This document shows, one piece after another, positions 1 to 7,797 of a stretch of DNA of 64,000 bases (the stretch's first letter is position 1; the number at the start of each line of letters is the position of its first letter). The notes beneath the pieces are model-generated. The model had not been told where the DNA came from. It searched no databases and saw only the letters and a program-made list of their open reading frames with translations. The stretch is from Flexivirga endophytica (GTDB lineage: Bacteria > Actinomycetota > Actinomycetes > Actinomycetales > Dermatophilaceae), in contig NZ_BMHI01000003.1 of NCBI RefSeq assembly GCF_014640635.1, positions 496,001-560,000 of the forward strand. Direction: 5' to 3'. Position numbers and translations under genes: made by a program.

Positions 1-64
1 GCTCCGTTCCTCCGAATACTTCGCGGGGACCCGACTCTCTCCGTCCGCGCATTTCGCAGGGCTC

Positions 65-916
65 TTAGACGTGCCGGATCGCGTCGGTGACCGCGGCGAG
101 CGCCAGCAGTCGCACGACGTCGACGTGTGCCTCGACCTCACCTGTCGCGGCGGCGACGAACGCGTCACCGTCGAAGCGGGTGTGCGGCGGGGTGATCGCG
201 CGAGCCAGTCCGTCGTGTGCGCCCTGGGCGACGATGCGGCAGCCGACCTTGTCGAGGGTCGCGTTGGTGACGACGGCGCCGATCGTCGTGTGGGTGCGGT
301 CGAATTCGAAGGGCTGCTGCAACGCTTCCACCGATGCGGTGTCGACCGGCCCGGATCCGTCGTCGATGTCGCCGAAGGCGTTGACCACAACCAGGGTCCA
401 CACCACGACGGCACCGAGCCGGCGAGTAGCGGTGCGTATGCCGCCGGGCCGCGCCCCGTCCGGGCCGCGCCAGTGGCTGACCATCGCACCGGTGCCGGCA
501 CCGACCTGGCCGGTCGCGGGTTCGTCCGTGGTGACGGCGGCCGCCGCGGCATACCCGTCATCGGCGGTGGGCCGGACGGACGCATCACCGACCGCGAGGT
601 CGAAGAGACCCAGCGCGGGCACGATGGGCACGGCACCACCGGGGGTGGGCACGCCTCGGCCGAGTTCTTCCATCCGGCGCATGACGCCGTCGGCAGCCGC
701 GAGCCCGAAGGCCGAGCCGCCGGTCAGCAGCAACGCGTCGATGCTGGTGACGGACTTGTCCGGCTCCAGCAGCGCCAGCTCACGCGCCGCCGGAGCCCCG
801 CCGCGGCACTCGTATGACGCAACGGTCTCGGTGGGGAATTCGATTGCGGTGCAACCGGTTCGGGCCTTCTCGTCGGTCCAGTGGCCGACCTTCACGCCGT
901 CGATCGGGATCGTCAT
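65..916 (-). CDS. P1 family (S58) hydrolase, NylC-like
   Basis: Predicted self-processing N-terminal nucleophile hydrolase of the P1/DmpA superfamily, 283 residues. It has the N-terminal GVKVGHWTD block (residues 7-15), a glycine-rich LLLTGGSAFGL block (62-72) and HTTIGAVVTNA at 209-219. In the NylC branch the chain is cleaved just before a Thr in a TTIG context, so Thr210 or Thr211 is the expected nucleophile. Natural substrates of this branch are mostly unknown. The ATG at 916 is chosen because homologues begin at MTIPIDG; the open frame continues upstream only as a shadow of the next gene. It lies 10 bases downstream of the anti-sigma-type gene and is probably co-transcribed with it. A DmpA-type P1 gene lies at 20063. 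Confidence 0.85.
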   Translation of the reverse strand: MTIPIDGVKVGHWTDEKARTGCTAIEFPTETVASYECRGGAPAARELALLEPDKSVTSIDALLLTGGSAFGLAAADGVMRRMEELGRGVPTPGGAVPIVPALGLFDLAVGDASVRPTADDGYAAAAAVTTDEPATGQVGAGTGAMVSHWRGPDGARPGGIRTATRRLGAVVVWTLVVVNAFGDIDDGSGPVDTASVEALQQPFEFDRTHTTIGAVVTNATLDKVGCRIVAQGAHDGLARAITPPHTRFDGDAFVAAATGEVEAHVDVVRLLALAAVTDAIRHV

Positions 917-926
917 ACGGGGACTC

Positions 927-1355
927 TCAAATCCGGCGTCGGGACGCGCCACCGAGCGCCGCCCACACCATGGTGTGTCCGTCCTCGTCATTGACGCCCC
1001 ACTCGTAGGCGAGCGACCGCACGATGCGCAGCCCACGGCCGCTCGGCGCCCAGTCGGCCTGCGGCTTGGGCTTGGGCTGCTTGTCGGATCCGCCGTCGGT
1101 GACCTCGATCTCGACGCGGGGCGGGCGGGCCCGCCACCGGACGCGCACCGTGCCGTCAGGCAGGGGACGGCCGTGCAGGATCGCGTTGGCGACCAGCTCG
1201 GCGACGACCGTCTCGGCCTCCTCGACGACCGAGTCGGGCAGTTTGCCGGCGCCCAGGTCCGCCACGACCTCCTGGCGCACCCGCGGCACCGACTCGATCG
1301 TCCACGGCAGCCGCACCGTCCGCACCCAGGGTTCGGACTTGCGCTTGTCACTCAC
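927..1355 (-). CDS. Anti-sigma-factor-like ATP-binding protein (HATPase_c_2)
   Basis: Small stand-alone GHKL ATPase of 142 residues, related to RsbW/SpoIIAB serine kinases that bind sigma or anti-anti-sigma factors. Visible motifs are the N box ELVANAILHG (53-62), a G1-type EIEVTDGG (82-89) and a G2-type SGRGLRIV (105-112). A GTG start at 1355 is preferred over the ATG codons upstream because AGAGGTGG sits seven bases before it. No sigma factor or STAS partner is adjacent, so its target is unknown. The following P1 hydrolase gene is 10 bases away. Confidence 0.82.
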   Translation of the reverse strand: MSDKRKSEPWVRTVRLPWTIESVPRVRQEVVADLGAGKLPDSVVEEAETVVAELVANAILHGRPLPDGTVRVRWRARPPRVEIEVTDGGSDKQPKPKPQADWAPSGRGLRIVRSLAYEWGVNDEDGHTMVWAALGGASRRRI

Positions 1356-1470
1356 GTCGTGGCCACCTCTCGTCGTCTTCATCTGCCGTCGCATGCCGTA
1401 TGTCGTGTGTCGTGTCCGTAAGTCGTGCCCGACTCAGCGGGTCGGCCAGCCATCATGCCGGATCGGTCGC

Positions 1471-2295
1471 TCACCGTCCTGGGTAGGCCGCGTCGACCAT
1501 CTCGCGGACCAGCGCAGGGCGGTTGGAAATGATCGCGTCGACACCGATCCGCAGACACAGCTCGATGTCGGGTTCCTTGTCGACGGTCCACACGTGCACC
1601 TGGTGGCCGTAATGGTGTTGTCGCGCAACGAATTCGGGATTGCGGCGGACGATCCCCATGCGCGGCCCGGCGATCGCGACGTTGGGCGGCAGTCCGTCCC
1701 GGAAGCGCGGGGAGGTGCTCACCTCGATCAGCTGGACGCGCTGCACGTGCGGTGCGAGCTTGGCCATCCGCTGGATCGCCAAGTGGGAGAACGACATCAC
1801 CCGGATCACTGGCTTTCCCGGCCCCGGTCGCAACAGGTCGAACTCACCCAGCAGATCGACCAGTCGGCGTTCGACCTCGCCGGCATACCTGGTCGGGTGT
1901 TTGGTCTCGATGACGAGATCGGGCTTGCGCTCGCTCGCGACGACCGAGCGGATCAGCTGCCGCAGGGTGAGGATGTCGGCGTGGTGCCGGTCCGGCATCT
2001 CGTTCTCGTCGGCGTGCGCGGCCTTCCAGCTGCCCCAGTCCAGTCCCTCCAGCTGCACCAGCTCCAGCGCCGACACGACCCCGTGCCCGTTGGAGGTGCG
2101 GTTGACGCGGCGGTCGTGCACGCAGACCAGGTGGCGGTCGGCGGTGAGGCGGACATCGCACTCCAGACCGTCGGCACCGACGTCGATCGCGCGCTCGTAG
2201 GCACCGAGAGTGTGTTCGGGGTTTTCATGGCTGGCCCCGCGGTGAGCGATCACCTTGGGAGGGCCGCCACCGAGAGGTGAGCCGACTGTGCGCAC
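1471..2295 (-). CDS. Glycerophosphodiester phosphodiesterase
   Basis: 274-residue GDPD-family TIM barrel that would hydrolyse glycerophosphodiesters to sn-glycerol 3-phosphate and an alcohol. The catalytic and metal site is visible as HRGASHENPEHT (18-29), ECDVRLTAD (45-53) and HDRRVNRTSNG (60-70). There is no signal peptide, so it is probably cytoplasmic. The GTG at 2295 is the only start upstream of the HRG motif in this frame and has no clear ribosome-binding site. The gap to the anti-sigma-type gene is 115 bases and shows no feature. Confidence 0.88.
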   Translation of the reverse strand: MRTVGSPLGGGPPKVIAHRGASHENPEHTLGAYERAIDVGADGLECDVRLTADRHLVCVHDRRVNRTSNGHGVVSALELVQLEGLDWGSWKAAHADENEMPDRHHADILTLRQLIRSVVASERKPDLVIETKHPTRYAGEVERRLVDLLGEFDLLRPGPGKPVIRVMSFSHLAIQRMAKLAPHVQRVQLIEVSTSPRFRDGLPPNVAIAGPRMGIVRRNPEFVARQHHYGHQVHVWTVDKEPDIELCLRIGVDAIISNRPALVREMVDAAYPGR

Positions 2296-2410
2296 GGGTC
2301 CATCGTCGCAAAGCCGCCGGCGCGAGTCGCGCCGACCCGCTCACACGGATACGGCGAAGTCTCCGAGCAGGGTCCGTCCGCGCTGAGATCAGCGGGAGGC
2401 GAACACAACT

Positions 2411-2541
2411 CTCCCCAGTGTCGACCTGTGAACGCTCCGGGCACCGATACTCGTACACGACTCGACACTGGGAGACCAACGCACACCCCAGACCGACATA
2501 CCCGTACACGACTCGACACTGGGGAGACCAACGCACACCCC
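2411..2541. repeat. Small direct/inverted repeat cluster between genes
   Basis: Two near-identical units of about 38 bases lie at 2452-2489 and 2503-2541. Both read CGTACACGACTCGACACTGG and then GGAGACCAACGCACACCCC, differing by one G. A third, inverted core (CTCCCCAGTGTCGA) lies at 2411-2424. The intergenic region between the glycerophosphodiesterase and the MurE-like gene holds little else. Short frames across it give only repetitive peptides and are not counted as genes. It could be a dispersed palindromic element or a binding-site cluster. Confidence 0.75.
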
Positions 2542-2546
2542 CAGGG

Positions 2547-2567
2547 GCCGGCGACACGCGCGCCGGC
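2547..2567 (-). terminator. GC hairpin after the murE-like gene
   Basis: GCCGGCG (2547-2553) pairs perfectly with CGCCGGC (2561-2567) across a 7-base loop, five bases beyond the stop codon of the MurE-like gene on the - strand. There is no T-run, as is common for actinobacterial terminators. Termination is inferred from position only. Confidence 0.45.
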
Positions 2568-2572
2568 TGAGG

Positions 2573-4105
2573 TCAGCGGGAGGCGAGGAGTTCGGTGACG
2601 ACGGTGACGTCGTGGAAGGGAACGTCGCCGGTGGCCAGGTGCTGCACCCGCTCGTGGCCCTTGCCCGCCACGACGACGACGTCACCGGGCTGAGCCTGCC
2701 GCAACGCACTGTCGATCGCGGCCCGCCGGTCGATGACGATGGTGGTGTTGGCCGGATCGGCACCCGCCATCACTTCGTCCGCGATGTCCTGCGGGTCCTC
2801 GTGGTAGGCGTCATCGGTCGTGATGATCGCGACGTCCGCCATCCGTGAGGCGACCGCGCCCATCTTCGGACGCTTGTCGCGGTCGCGGGCACCCGCTGCG
2901 CCATACACGCACAGCAGCCGGCCGTCACCGGCCACCTCGCGGGCGACCTCGAGGACCGCCGCCAGACCGACGTCGGTGTGTGCGTAATCGACGACGACCT
3001 CGAAACCGAGGTCGACAGCTGCCGGCACGCGCTCGAATCGTCCTGGAACCTGGGCCATTTCGTGAACGGATCGGGTGAGGACCTCAGGGGACATACCCAG
3101 CTCGAGGGCGATGCCGGCGGCGCCGGCGACGTTGTGCACGTTGTAGTCGCCGAGCAACGGGATGCTCAGGGTCAGTCGTCCGTGGCCCGGTGTGACCAGC
3201 TCGAAGACTGTCCGAACGCCGTCGCGACGCTCGGCCTCGATGCGGTAGTCGGCGTCCTGCGCGGCACCGAAGGTCCGGGTGCCCTCGACCTCGGTGGCCA
3301 GCCGGGCACCCCACTCGTCGTCGGCATTGGCCAGCTTCGGGCCGCTCGTCCACTGGAAGAGCTTGCGCTTGGTCCGGTAGTAGTGCTCCATCGTCCCGTG
3401 CAGGTCCAGATGGTCGCGCGTCAGGTTGGTGAAAAGCGCTGTGGCATAACGAGTTCCATCCACACGATGCAGATGTATGCCGTGTGAGCTGGTCTCCAGG
3501 ACAACGTGCTGCACACCGGCGTCGCGCATCCGGGCGAGGTTGGCCTGCACCACGGTGGCCTCGCCGGTGGTGCGCACGGCCGTCTCGTGCTCGGAGCCGA
3601 TGATGACCTCAGCGGTCGTCATCAGGCCGGTGGCGGCTTCGCCATACGCACCGGTGAGGATCGCGTGCAGCACGTAGGAGCTGGTGGTCTTGCCGTTGGT
3701 GCCGGTCACCCCGTGGACCGTCAGGTCGTGCGACGGGTGGCCGGCCAGCTCGGTCGCGAGCGCCGCCAGCGCGACCCGGTCGTCGGCGACCACGGCGGTC
3801 GGCACGCCGTCGATCGGCTCCTCGGCGACGATGAGGGTGGCGCCGCGCTCCAACGCCTGCGGGACGAAGTCGGCGCCCCGGGTGGTGAACCCGTTGATCG
3901 CCACGAACGCACCGCCAGGCACGACGTCCCGCGAATCATGGGTCACGGCGACGATCGGGCCTGCGAGCGGCGGCACGTCCACGCCGAGCACTCGGGCAAC
4001 GGTTTCCTGGTCCAACGACACCGTGGGAGCGTACCCGCCACCGCAGCGCTCGCAGGCGCAGGGCAGGCCCGGCGAGCCGCGGCCTCGATGAGGCTTTCTA
4101 CTCAT
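2573..4105 (-). CDS. Stand-alone MurE-like Mur ligase
   Basis: 510-residue ATP-dependent Mur ligase closest in layout to UDP-MurNAc-tripeptide synthetase. It shows the P-loop GTNGKT (135-140), ETSSHG (204-209), FTNLTRDHLD (225-234) and a C-terminal domain with GAAGARDRDKRPKM (402-415). It is not in a division/cell-wall cluster. At the amino-acid-specificity site, where MurE proteins carry DNPR (diaminopimelate) or D(D/N)P(N/A) (lysine), this protein has DDAY (431-434). The usual DYAHTPD is DYAHTDV (373-379). The N-terminus has an unusual CACERC cluster (16-21). It could be a paralogue ligating another amino acid. The start is uncertain because no good ribosome-binding site precedes 4105; a GTG near codon 28 is an alternative. 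Confidence 0.8.
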   Translation of the reverse strand: MSRKPHRGRGSPGLPCACERCGGGYAPTVSLDQETVARVLGVDVPPLAGPIVAVTHDSRDVVPGGAFVAINGFTTRGADFVPQALERGATLIVAEEPIDGVPTAVVADDRVALAALATELAGHPSHDLTVHGVTGTNGKTTSSYVLHAILTGAYGEAATGLMTTAEVIIGSEHETAVRTTGEATVVQANLARMRDAGVQHVVLETSSHGIHLHRVDGTRYATALFTNLTRDHLDLHGTMEHYYRTKRKLFQWTSGPKLANADDEWGARLATEVEGTRTFGAAQDADYRIEAERRDGVRTVFELVTPGHGRLTLSIPLLGDYNVHNVAGAAGIALELGMSPEVLTRSVHEMAQVPGRFERVPAAVDLGFEVVVDYAHTDVGLAAVLEVAREVAGDGRLLCVYGAAGARDRDKRPKMGAVASRMADVAIITTDDAYHEDPQDIADEVMAGADPANTTIVIDRRAAIDSALRQAQPGDVVVVAGKGHERVQHLATGDVPFHDVTVVTELLASR

Positions 4106-4340
4106 ATATTTGCTCGTTGCTAGATTCAGCTATACGGCAGCATCGAGTCCGAGGACGAGCCGTCGATGCCCGCCCCCGCAAAGGTCACGAACAGATTTCG
4201 GCGGCGGCGCGCCGTCGGAGGCGGGCACGCACCGTGTCAGACTCGCGTTGAGCGACCGTGAAACACCCGGCCGGTCGTCCTGACCCGTCGGTAATATTCC
4301 GGCCCGGACACCAACCCTCTGCCCACGATCCGAAAGCGCC

Positions 4341-6491
4341 ATGACTGAGCACGAACACGACGTCCCGCCGCGTCCGGCGTTCGTCCTGCAGGTGCGCAAC
4401 GACGCCAACGGCGCGCCCACGGCGTGGCTGGACGACGAGCAGCTCACCGTGCCTCCGGGCGTCGGCATCCACCGCGCGCTGATCCGCGCCGCCCGCCGGC
4501 GTGCCGATCGCACGCAGCCGGGTCGCACCATCCGAGTCACCGGTATGACGCAGGACGGCGCCACCTTCCATCTGGCCATCGGACCGGACGGCGAGGCATG
4601 GGAGGTCCCGGCGCCGCCGACGGACGACGGATCGACCCCGGCCCCGGCGACGACGGCGGGCGCAGGAGGTGGCACAGCGGCCGGTGCAGCAGCGGCGCGC
4701 GCAGCAGGCGGCGCAACGCCAGGCGGTCCGGTGCCGGACACGATCGCGCACGTCATCGAGTTGCAGCAGCACGACGACCGACTCGTCGGCCTGGTCGACG
4801 ACGACGAGATCCCCCTGACACGTGGCGAGGACCCCTACGAGGAGTTGCTGCGCGAGGCCCGCGTGCGCGCGGACACGCACGACCGCGGCAACACCGTTCG
4901 GGTGCTCGGCCGCACCCCCGACGGACGGGTCTGGCACATCGCCCTCGCTCCTGACGGCACCCCGCAGGTCGTCGGACCCGCTCACACACCGGCGACCTCC
5001 AAGGTTCCGCCGGCGCACCCCGCCGCAGCGGCCGCCGAGCCGGTCAACGCGTTCCGCCCCGCGGAGACACCAGATGAGCCGGAGGCGCAGCCGGCATACG
5101 TCGATCACGAGCCGGACCACCAGCCGGAGGACGCGGAGGCCACCGAACGGCTGACCCCGCCGACCGCGGCGCTCACCGACGACCTGGGCCGACCCATCCC
5201 GACCACGACCACGCTGACCCATCTACCGCACGACTTCGACACGGCCGCGGAGACCGAACCGGCCGTCGACGACGAGGACTACCAGCGCGACGAGGACAAC
5301 GCACCGGCGGACGACCGCGGTGGCCCTTCCCGCCGTACCCTGCTGCTCGGTGGCGCCGGTGCCCTGGTGCTCGTCGGTGCGGCCGCGGCCGGGTTCTTCG
5401 CGTTCCGCGACGACGACACCGCGACCGGGCCGACACCGGCGGTGACCGGCACGCCGCTGCCGGACGGGATCCGTTCCCCGGCCGGCCTGCCCGCGAGCTA
5501 TCTGTGGTCGGTCGTCAAACTCTCCGACGTGTCACCGCAGCTCGCGGTGACCGAGAAGCAACTGGTGTGCACCGTCGACAACGACACCACCGGCGGCACC
5601 CAGCTGCTGTCGCTCGACGCGCACACCGGCAAGACCCAGTGGAAGGCCGACCTGCCGGTCGAGGCGGTCGTGGCGCACGGACCAGCGCTGGTGCCCGTCG
5701 ACGGGACCGACGCCATCCTGCTCAGCACCCAGACCCAGCTGCTGGCCTACCCGCTCGACGGCGGCGATCCGAAGACGTGGCCGCTCGAGCCCAAGTGGAG
5801 CGTGGGGCTCACCCGCAGCGGGGTGATTCTCACCAAACCGGACGACAAGGACAGCGCCTACATCCTGCACGGCGACAAGCTGACCCAGCGTGCGCTGCCC
5901 AAGGGCGCCAACCCGGTGGCGATGCTCACCGACGGCAGCCTGGTGGCGACGGATTCCCAGGGACGGGTGTGGCTCAGCAAGGACGCCAAGAAGGCTCCCA
6001 AGCCGAAGCAACTACAAGCACCCAAGGGCACGACGCCCGGTACCTTCGTCGCGGCGACCGGCGACCAGCTCATCACCGCCTTCGTGCCCGACGACGACCC
6101 GACAGCCTCACTGCTGCGTGCCTTCTCGCTGCCGAAGCTGCGCCCGCGCGTCACCACCGAACCGGTGAAACCCGCTGTCTTCCCGAGCAACTTCATGCTC
6201 GCGCCGGACGAGAGCTGGGCGGTCGGCAGCAACGTCTGGGTCGACATGACGACGGGTGACAGTCACGTGATCACCGGACAGTGGTCGCCGATCGCCATGT
6301 CGCAGGACAACTGCTGGAGCATGTCCGGAGAGAACGTCCTGACCGCCACCGACCAGGGCAAGTCGCTCGGTCCGGCGAAGACGACCAGCGGCCAGGTCAG
6401 CATCCCGCGCGGCGGCACCTCCAAGGTCGCCTTCTGCGTCGCCTCGGTCGGCAGCGACACCACGCTGTATGCCGTGCCACTCAAGGAGTAG
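4341..6491 (+). CDS. Membrane-anchored beta-propeller protein with duplicated N-terminal domain
   Basis: 716 residues, function not recognised. Residues about 13-89 and 136-211 are two copies of one cytoplasmic domain; each ends in a repeated pattern of the form vRVtG.T.DGa.wHiAigPDG. A long Pro/Ala/Asp-rich linker leads to SRRTLLLGGAGALVLVGAAA (330-349), a single membrane helix preceded by a twin-arginine-like pair. The remaining 360 residues look like PQQ/WD-type blades (LLSLDAHTGKTQWKADL is typical) and would lie outside the membrane. The layout is that of a signal-coupling protein. It is followed 26 bases later by an M56 protease gene. Confidence 0.7.
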   Translation: MTEHEHDVPPRPAFVLQVRNDANGAPTAWLDDEQLTVPPGVGIHRALIRAARRRADRTQPGRTIRVTGMTQDGATFHLAIGPDGEAWEVPAPPTDDGSTPAPATTAGAGGGTAAGAAAARAAGGATPGGPVPDTIAHVIELQQHDDRLVGLVDDDEIPLTRGEDPYEELLREARVRADTHDRGNTVRVLGRTPDGRVWHIALAPDGTPQVVGPAHTPATSKVPPAHPAAAAAEPVNAFRPAETPDEPEAQPAYVDHEPDHQPEDAEATERLTPPTAALTDDLGRPIPTTTTLTHLPHDFDTAAETEPAVDDEDYQRDEDNAPADDRGGPSRRTLLLGGAGALVLVGAAAAGFFAFRDDDTATGPTPAVTGTPLPDGIRSPAGLPASYLWSVVKLSDVSPQLAVTEKQLVCTVDNDTTGGTQLLSLDAHTGKTQWKADLPVEAVVAHGPALVPVDGTDAILLSTQTQLLAYPLDGGDPKTWPLEPKWSVGLTRSGVILTKPDDKDSAYILHGDKLTQRALPKGANPVAMLTDGSLVATDSQGRVWLSKDAKKAPKPKQLQAPKGTTPGTFVAATGDQLITAFVPDDDPTASLLRAFSLPKLRPRVTTEPVKPAVFPSNFMLAPDESWAVGSNVWVDMTTGDSHVITGQWSPIAMSQDNCWSMSGENVLTATDQGKSLGPAKTTSGQVSIPRGGTSKVAFCVASVGSDTTLYAVPLKE

Positions 6492-6517
6492 CGCGACCGC
6501 TCGGCGACAATGGCGTC

Positions 6518-7402
6518 GTGCTGACGGCGGGATTACTCCTGGTCGCGGTCCTGCTCACCTGGCCGGCTCCGCGGCTACTGCCGCGATTCACCGGCCTGGA
6601 GCGGGTCCCCGGGCCGACTCTGCTGCTGTGGCAGGCGATTTCGTTGTCCGCGGTCTTCGCGTCGGTCAGCCTGGCGCCGTTGGCGATCCTGCAATTCGTC
6701 CGGGACGGTCGACAGATCCCGGCTCCTGCTGCGAACGTACCGTTGTTGCTGGTCGGACTGGCGATCTCCGGCCTGATCCTCGCGCGGCTGCTGTTGCAGG
6801 GGCACCGGATCGGCCGCACCCTGCGCGCGACGCGACGCGAACATGCCGAACTCGTCGACCTGCTGGGTGATGCCCCGGCAGCGGGGACGCCATACGACGC
6901 GGTGACCGTGCTGGCGCACCCGACACCGACTGCCTATTGCATTCCGGGTCGACGCCGTCGAGTTGTGTTGACCGACAGCACGATTCATGCGTTGCCTGCG
7001 GACGAGCTGAACGGTGTGCTGGCCCACGAGCGGGCGCATCTGCGGTTGCGCCACGACCTCGTGCTGGAGTTCTTCACCGTGCTGCACACCACCGTGCCGC
7101 GCGCCATCCGCAGCGACCGCGGCATCCAGGAGGTGCGGCTGCTCATCGAGTTGCTCGCCGACCGGGCCGCGTGCCGGTCGGTCGGAGCGGTCGCCGTGGC
7201 ACGGGGTCTGGTGCAGTTGGCCGGTGGCACGCACCCGGACGCAACGCTCGGGGCCGGCGGTGAGGCGGCCGTACGTCGGATGGAGTTGCTCGCCGACCCG
7301 CGCCGCCACCGGTTGCTGTCGACCGGCGTGCTGCTGAGCGCTGCCGTCATCGTGCTCGCGACCGGCGTCATCGCCTGGGGTGCGCTGCTGGGAGTCGGCT
7401 GA
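6518..7402 (+). CDS. M56 family membrane metalloprotease (BlaR1-like protease part)
   Basis: 294-residue membrane protease with the zinc motif HERAH (170-174), a further metal-ligand-type segment ELLADRAA, three N-terminal membrane helices and one C-terminal helix. This is the protease portion of BlaR1/MecR1-type sensors, but no penicillin-binding sensor domain follows, as in many actinobacterial M56 proteins. In this family the protease triggers removal of a BlaI-type repressor. A BlaI gene lies tail-to-tail two bases away, which supports a functional pair. The GTG start at 6518 gives the expected hydrophobic N-terminus. Confidence 0.82.
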   Translation: MLTAGLLLVAVLLTWPAPRLLPRFTGLERVPGPTLLLWQAISLSAVFASVSLAPLAILQFVRDGRQIPAPAANVPLLLVGLAISGLILARLLLQGHRIGRTLRATRREHAELVDLLGDAPAAGTPYDAVTVLAHPTPTAYCIPGRRRRVVLTDSTIHALPADELNGVLAHERAHLRLRHDLVLEFFTVLHTTVPRAIRSDRGIQEVRLLIELLADRAACRSVGAVAVARGLVQLAGGTHPDATLGAGGEAAVRRMELLADPRRHRLLSTGVLLSAAVIVLATGVIAWGALLGVG

Positions 7403-7404
7403 CG

Positions 7405-7797
7405 TCAGCGGGAGTGTTTGCGCTCCACGTCGGCGAGGCCGGCCCGCAGCACGTCGATGTCGGCCTCCGACGCGTTGTCCAGGAAGTGCAACAGGGCCGC
7501 CTTGCGGTCGCTCGGCGCGAGCGGCTCGAGGCTGGACCGCAGCACCTCGGCGGTCAGCTGGTCGCGGGTCGACGCCGCGCGGTAGCGCCAGGCGCGGCCG
7601 GCGCGTTCGCGACTGACCAGGTCCTTCTTCGCCAACCGGTCGAGCACCGTCATCACCGTCGTGTAGGCCAGGTCGCGGTCGACGAGGCGTTCGTGGACCT
7701 CACGGACCGACAGCCAGCCGTCTTCCGGGAGCGCCCACAGCTGCTCCATGACCGCACTCTCCAGGTCACCGAGCCCGGACCGTCCCTGCCTCACCAC
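7405..7797 (-). CDS. blaI: BlaI/MecI/CopY-family repressor
   Basis: 130-residue winged-helix repressor with a helix-turn-helix covering WLSVREVHERLVDRDLAYTT and the following VMTVLDRLAKKDLV, then a C-terminal dimerisation helix. This family binds TACTAC/GTAGTA-type dyads and is released by proteolysis through M56 sensors. The GTG start overlaps the end of cydDC by seven bases, so it is the last gene of the cytochrome bd operon. A perfect dyad containing TACTACG/CGTAGTA lies upstream of cydA, so it probably represses its own operon. The M56 gene converges on it with a two-base gap. Confidence 0.88.
   Translation of the reverse strand: MVRQGRSGLGDLESAVMEQLWALPEDGWLSVREVHERLVDRDLAYTTVMTVLDRLAKKDLVSRERAGRAWRYRAASTRDQLTAEVLRSSLEPLAPSDRKAALLHFLDNASEADIDVLRAGLADVERKHSR

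Noticed and set aside
87-1421. 444-codon + strand frame covering the P1 hydrolase and anti-sigma-type genes
   Set aside because: It runs antisense across two recognised genes and has the composition of a high-GC shadow.
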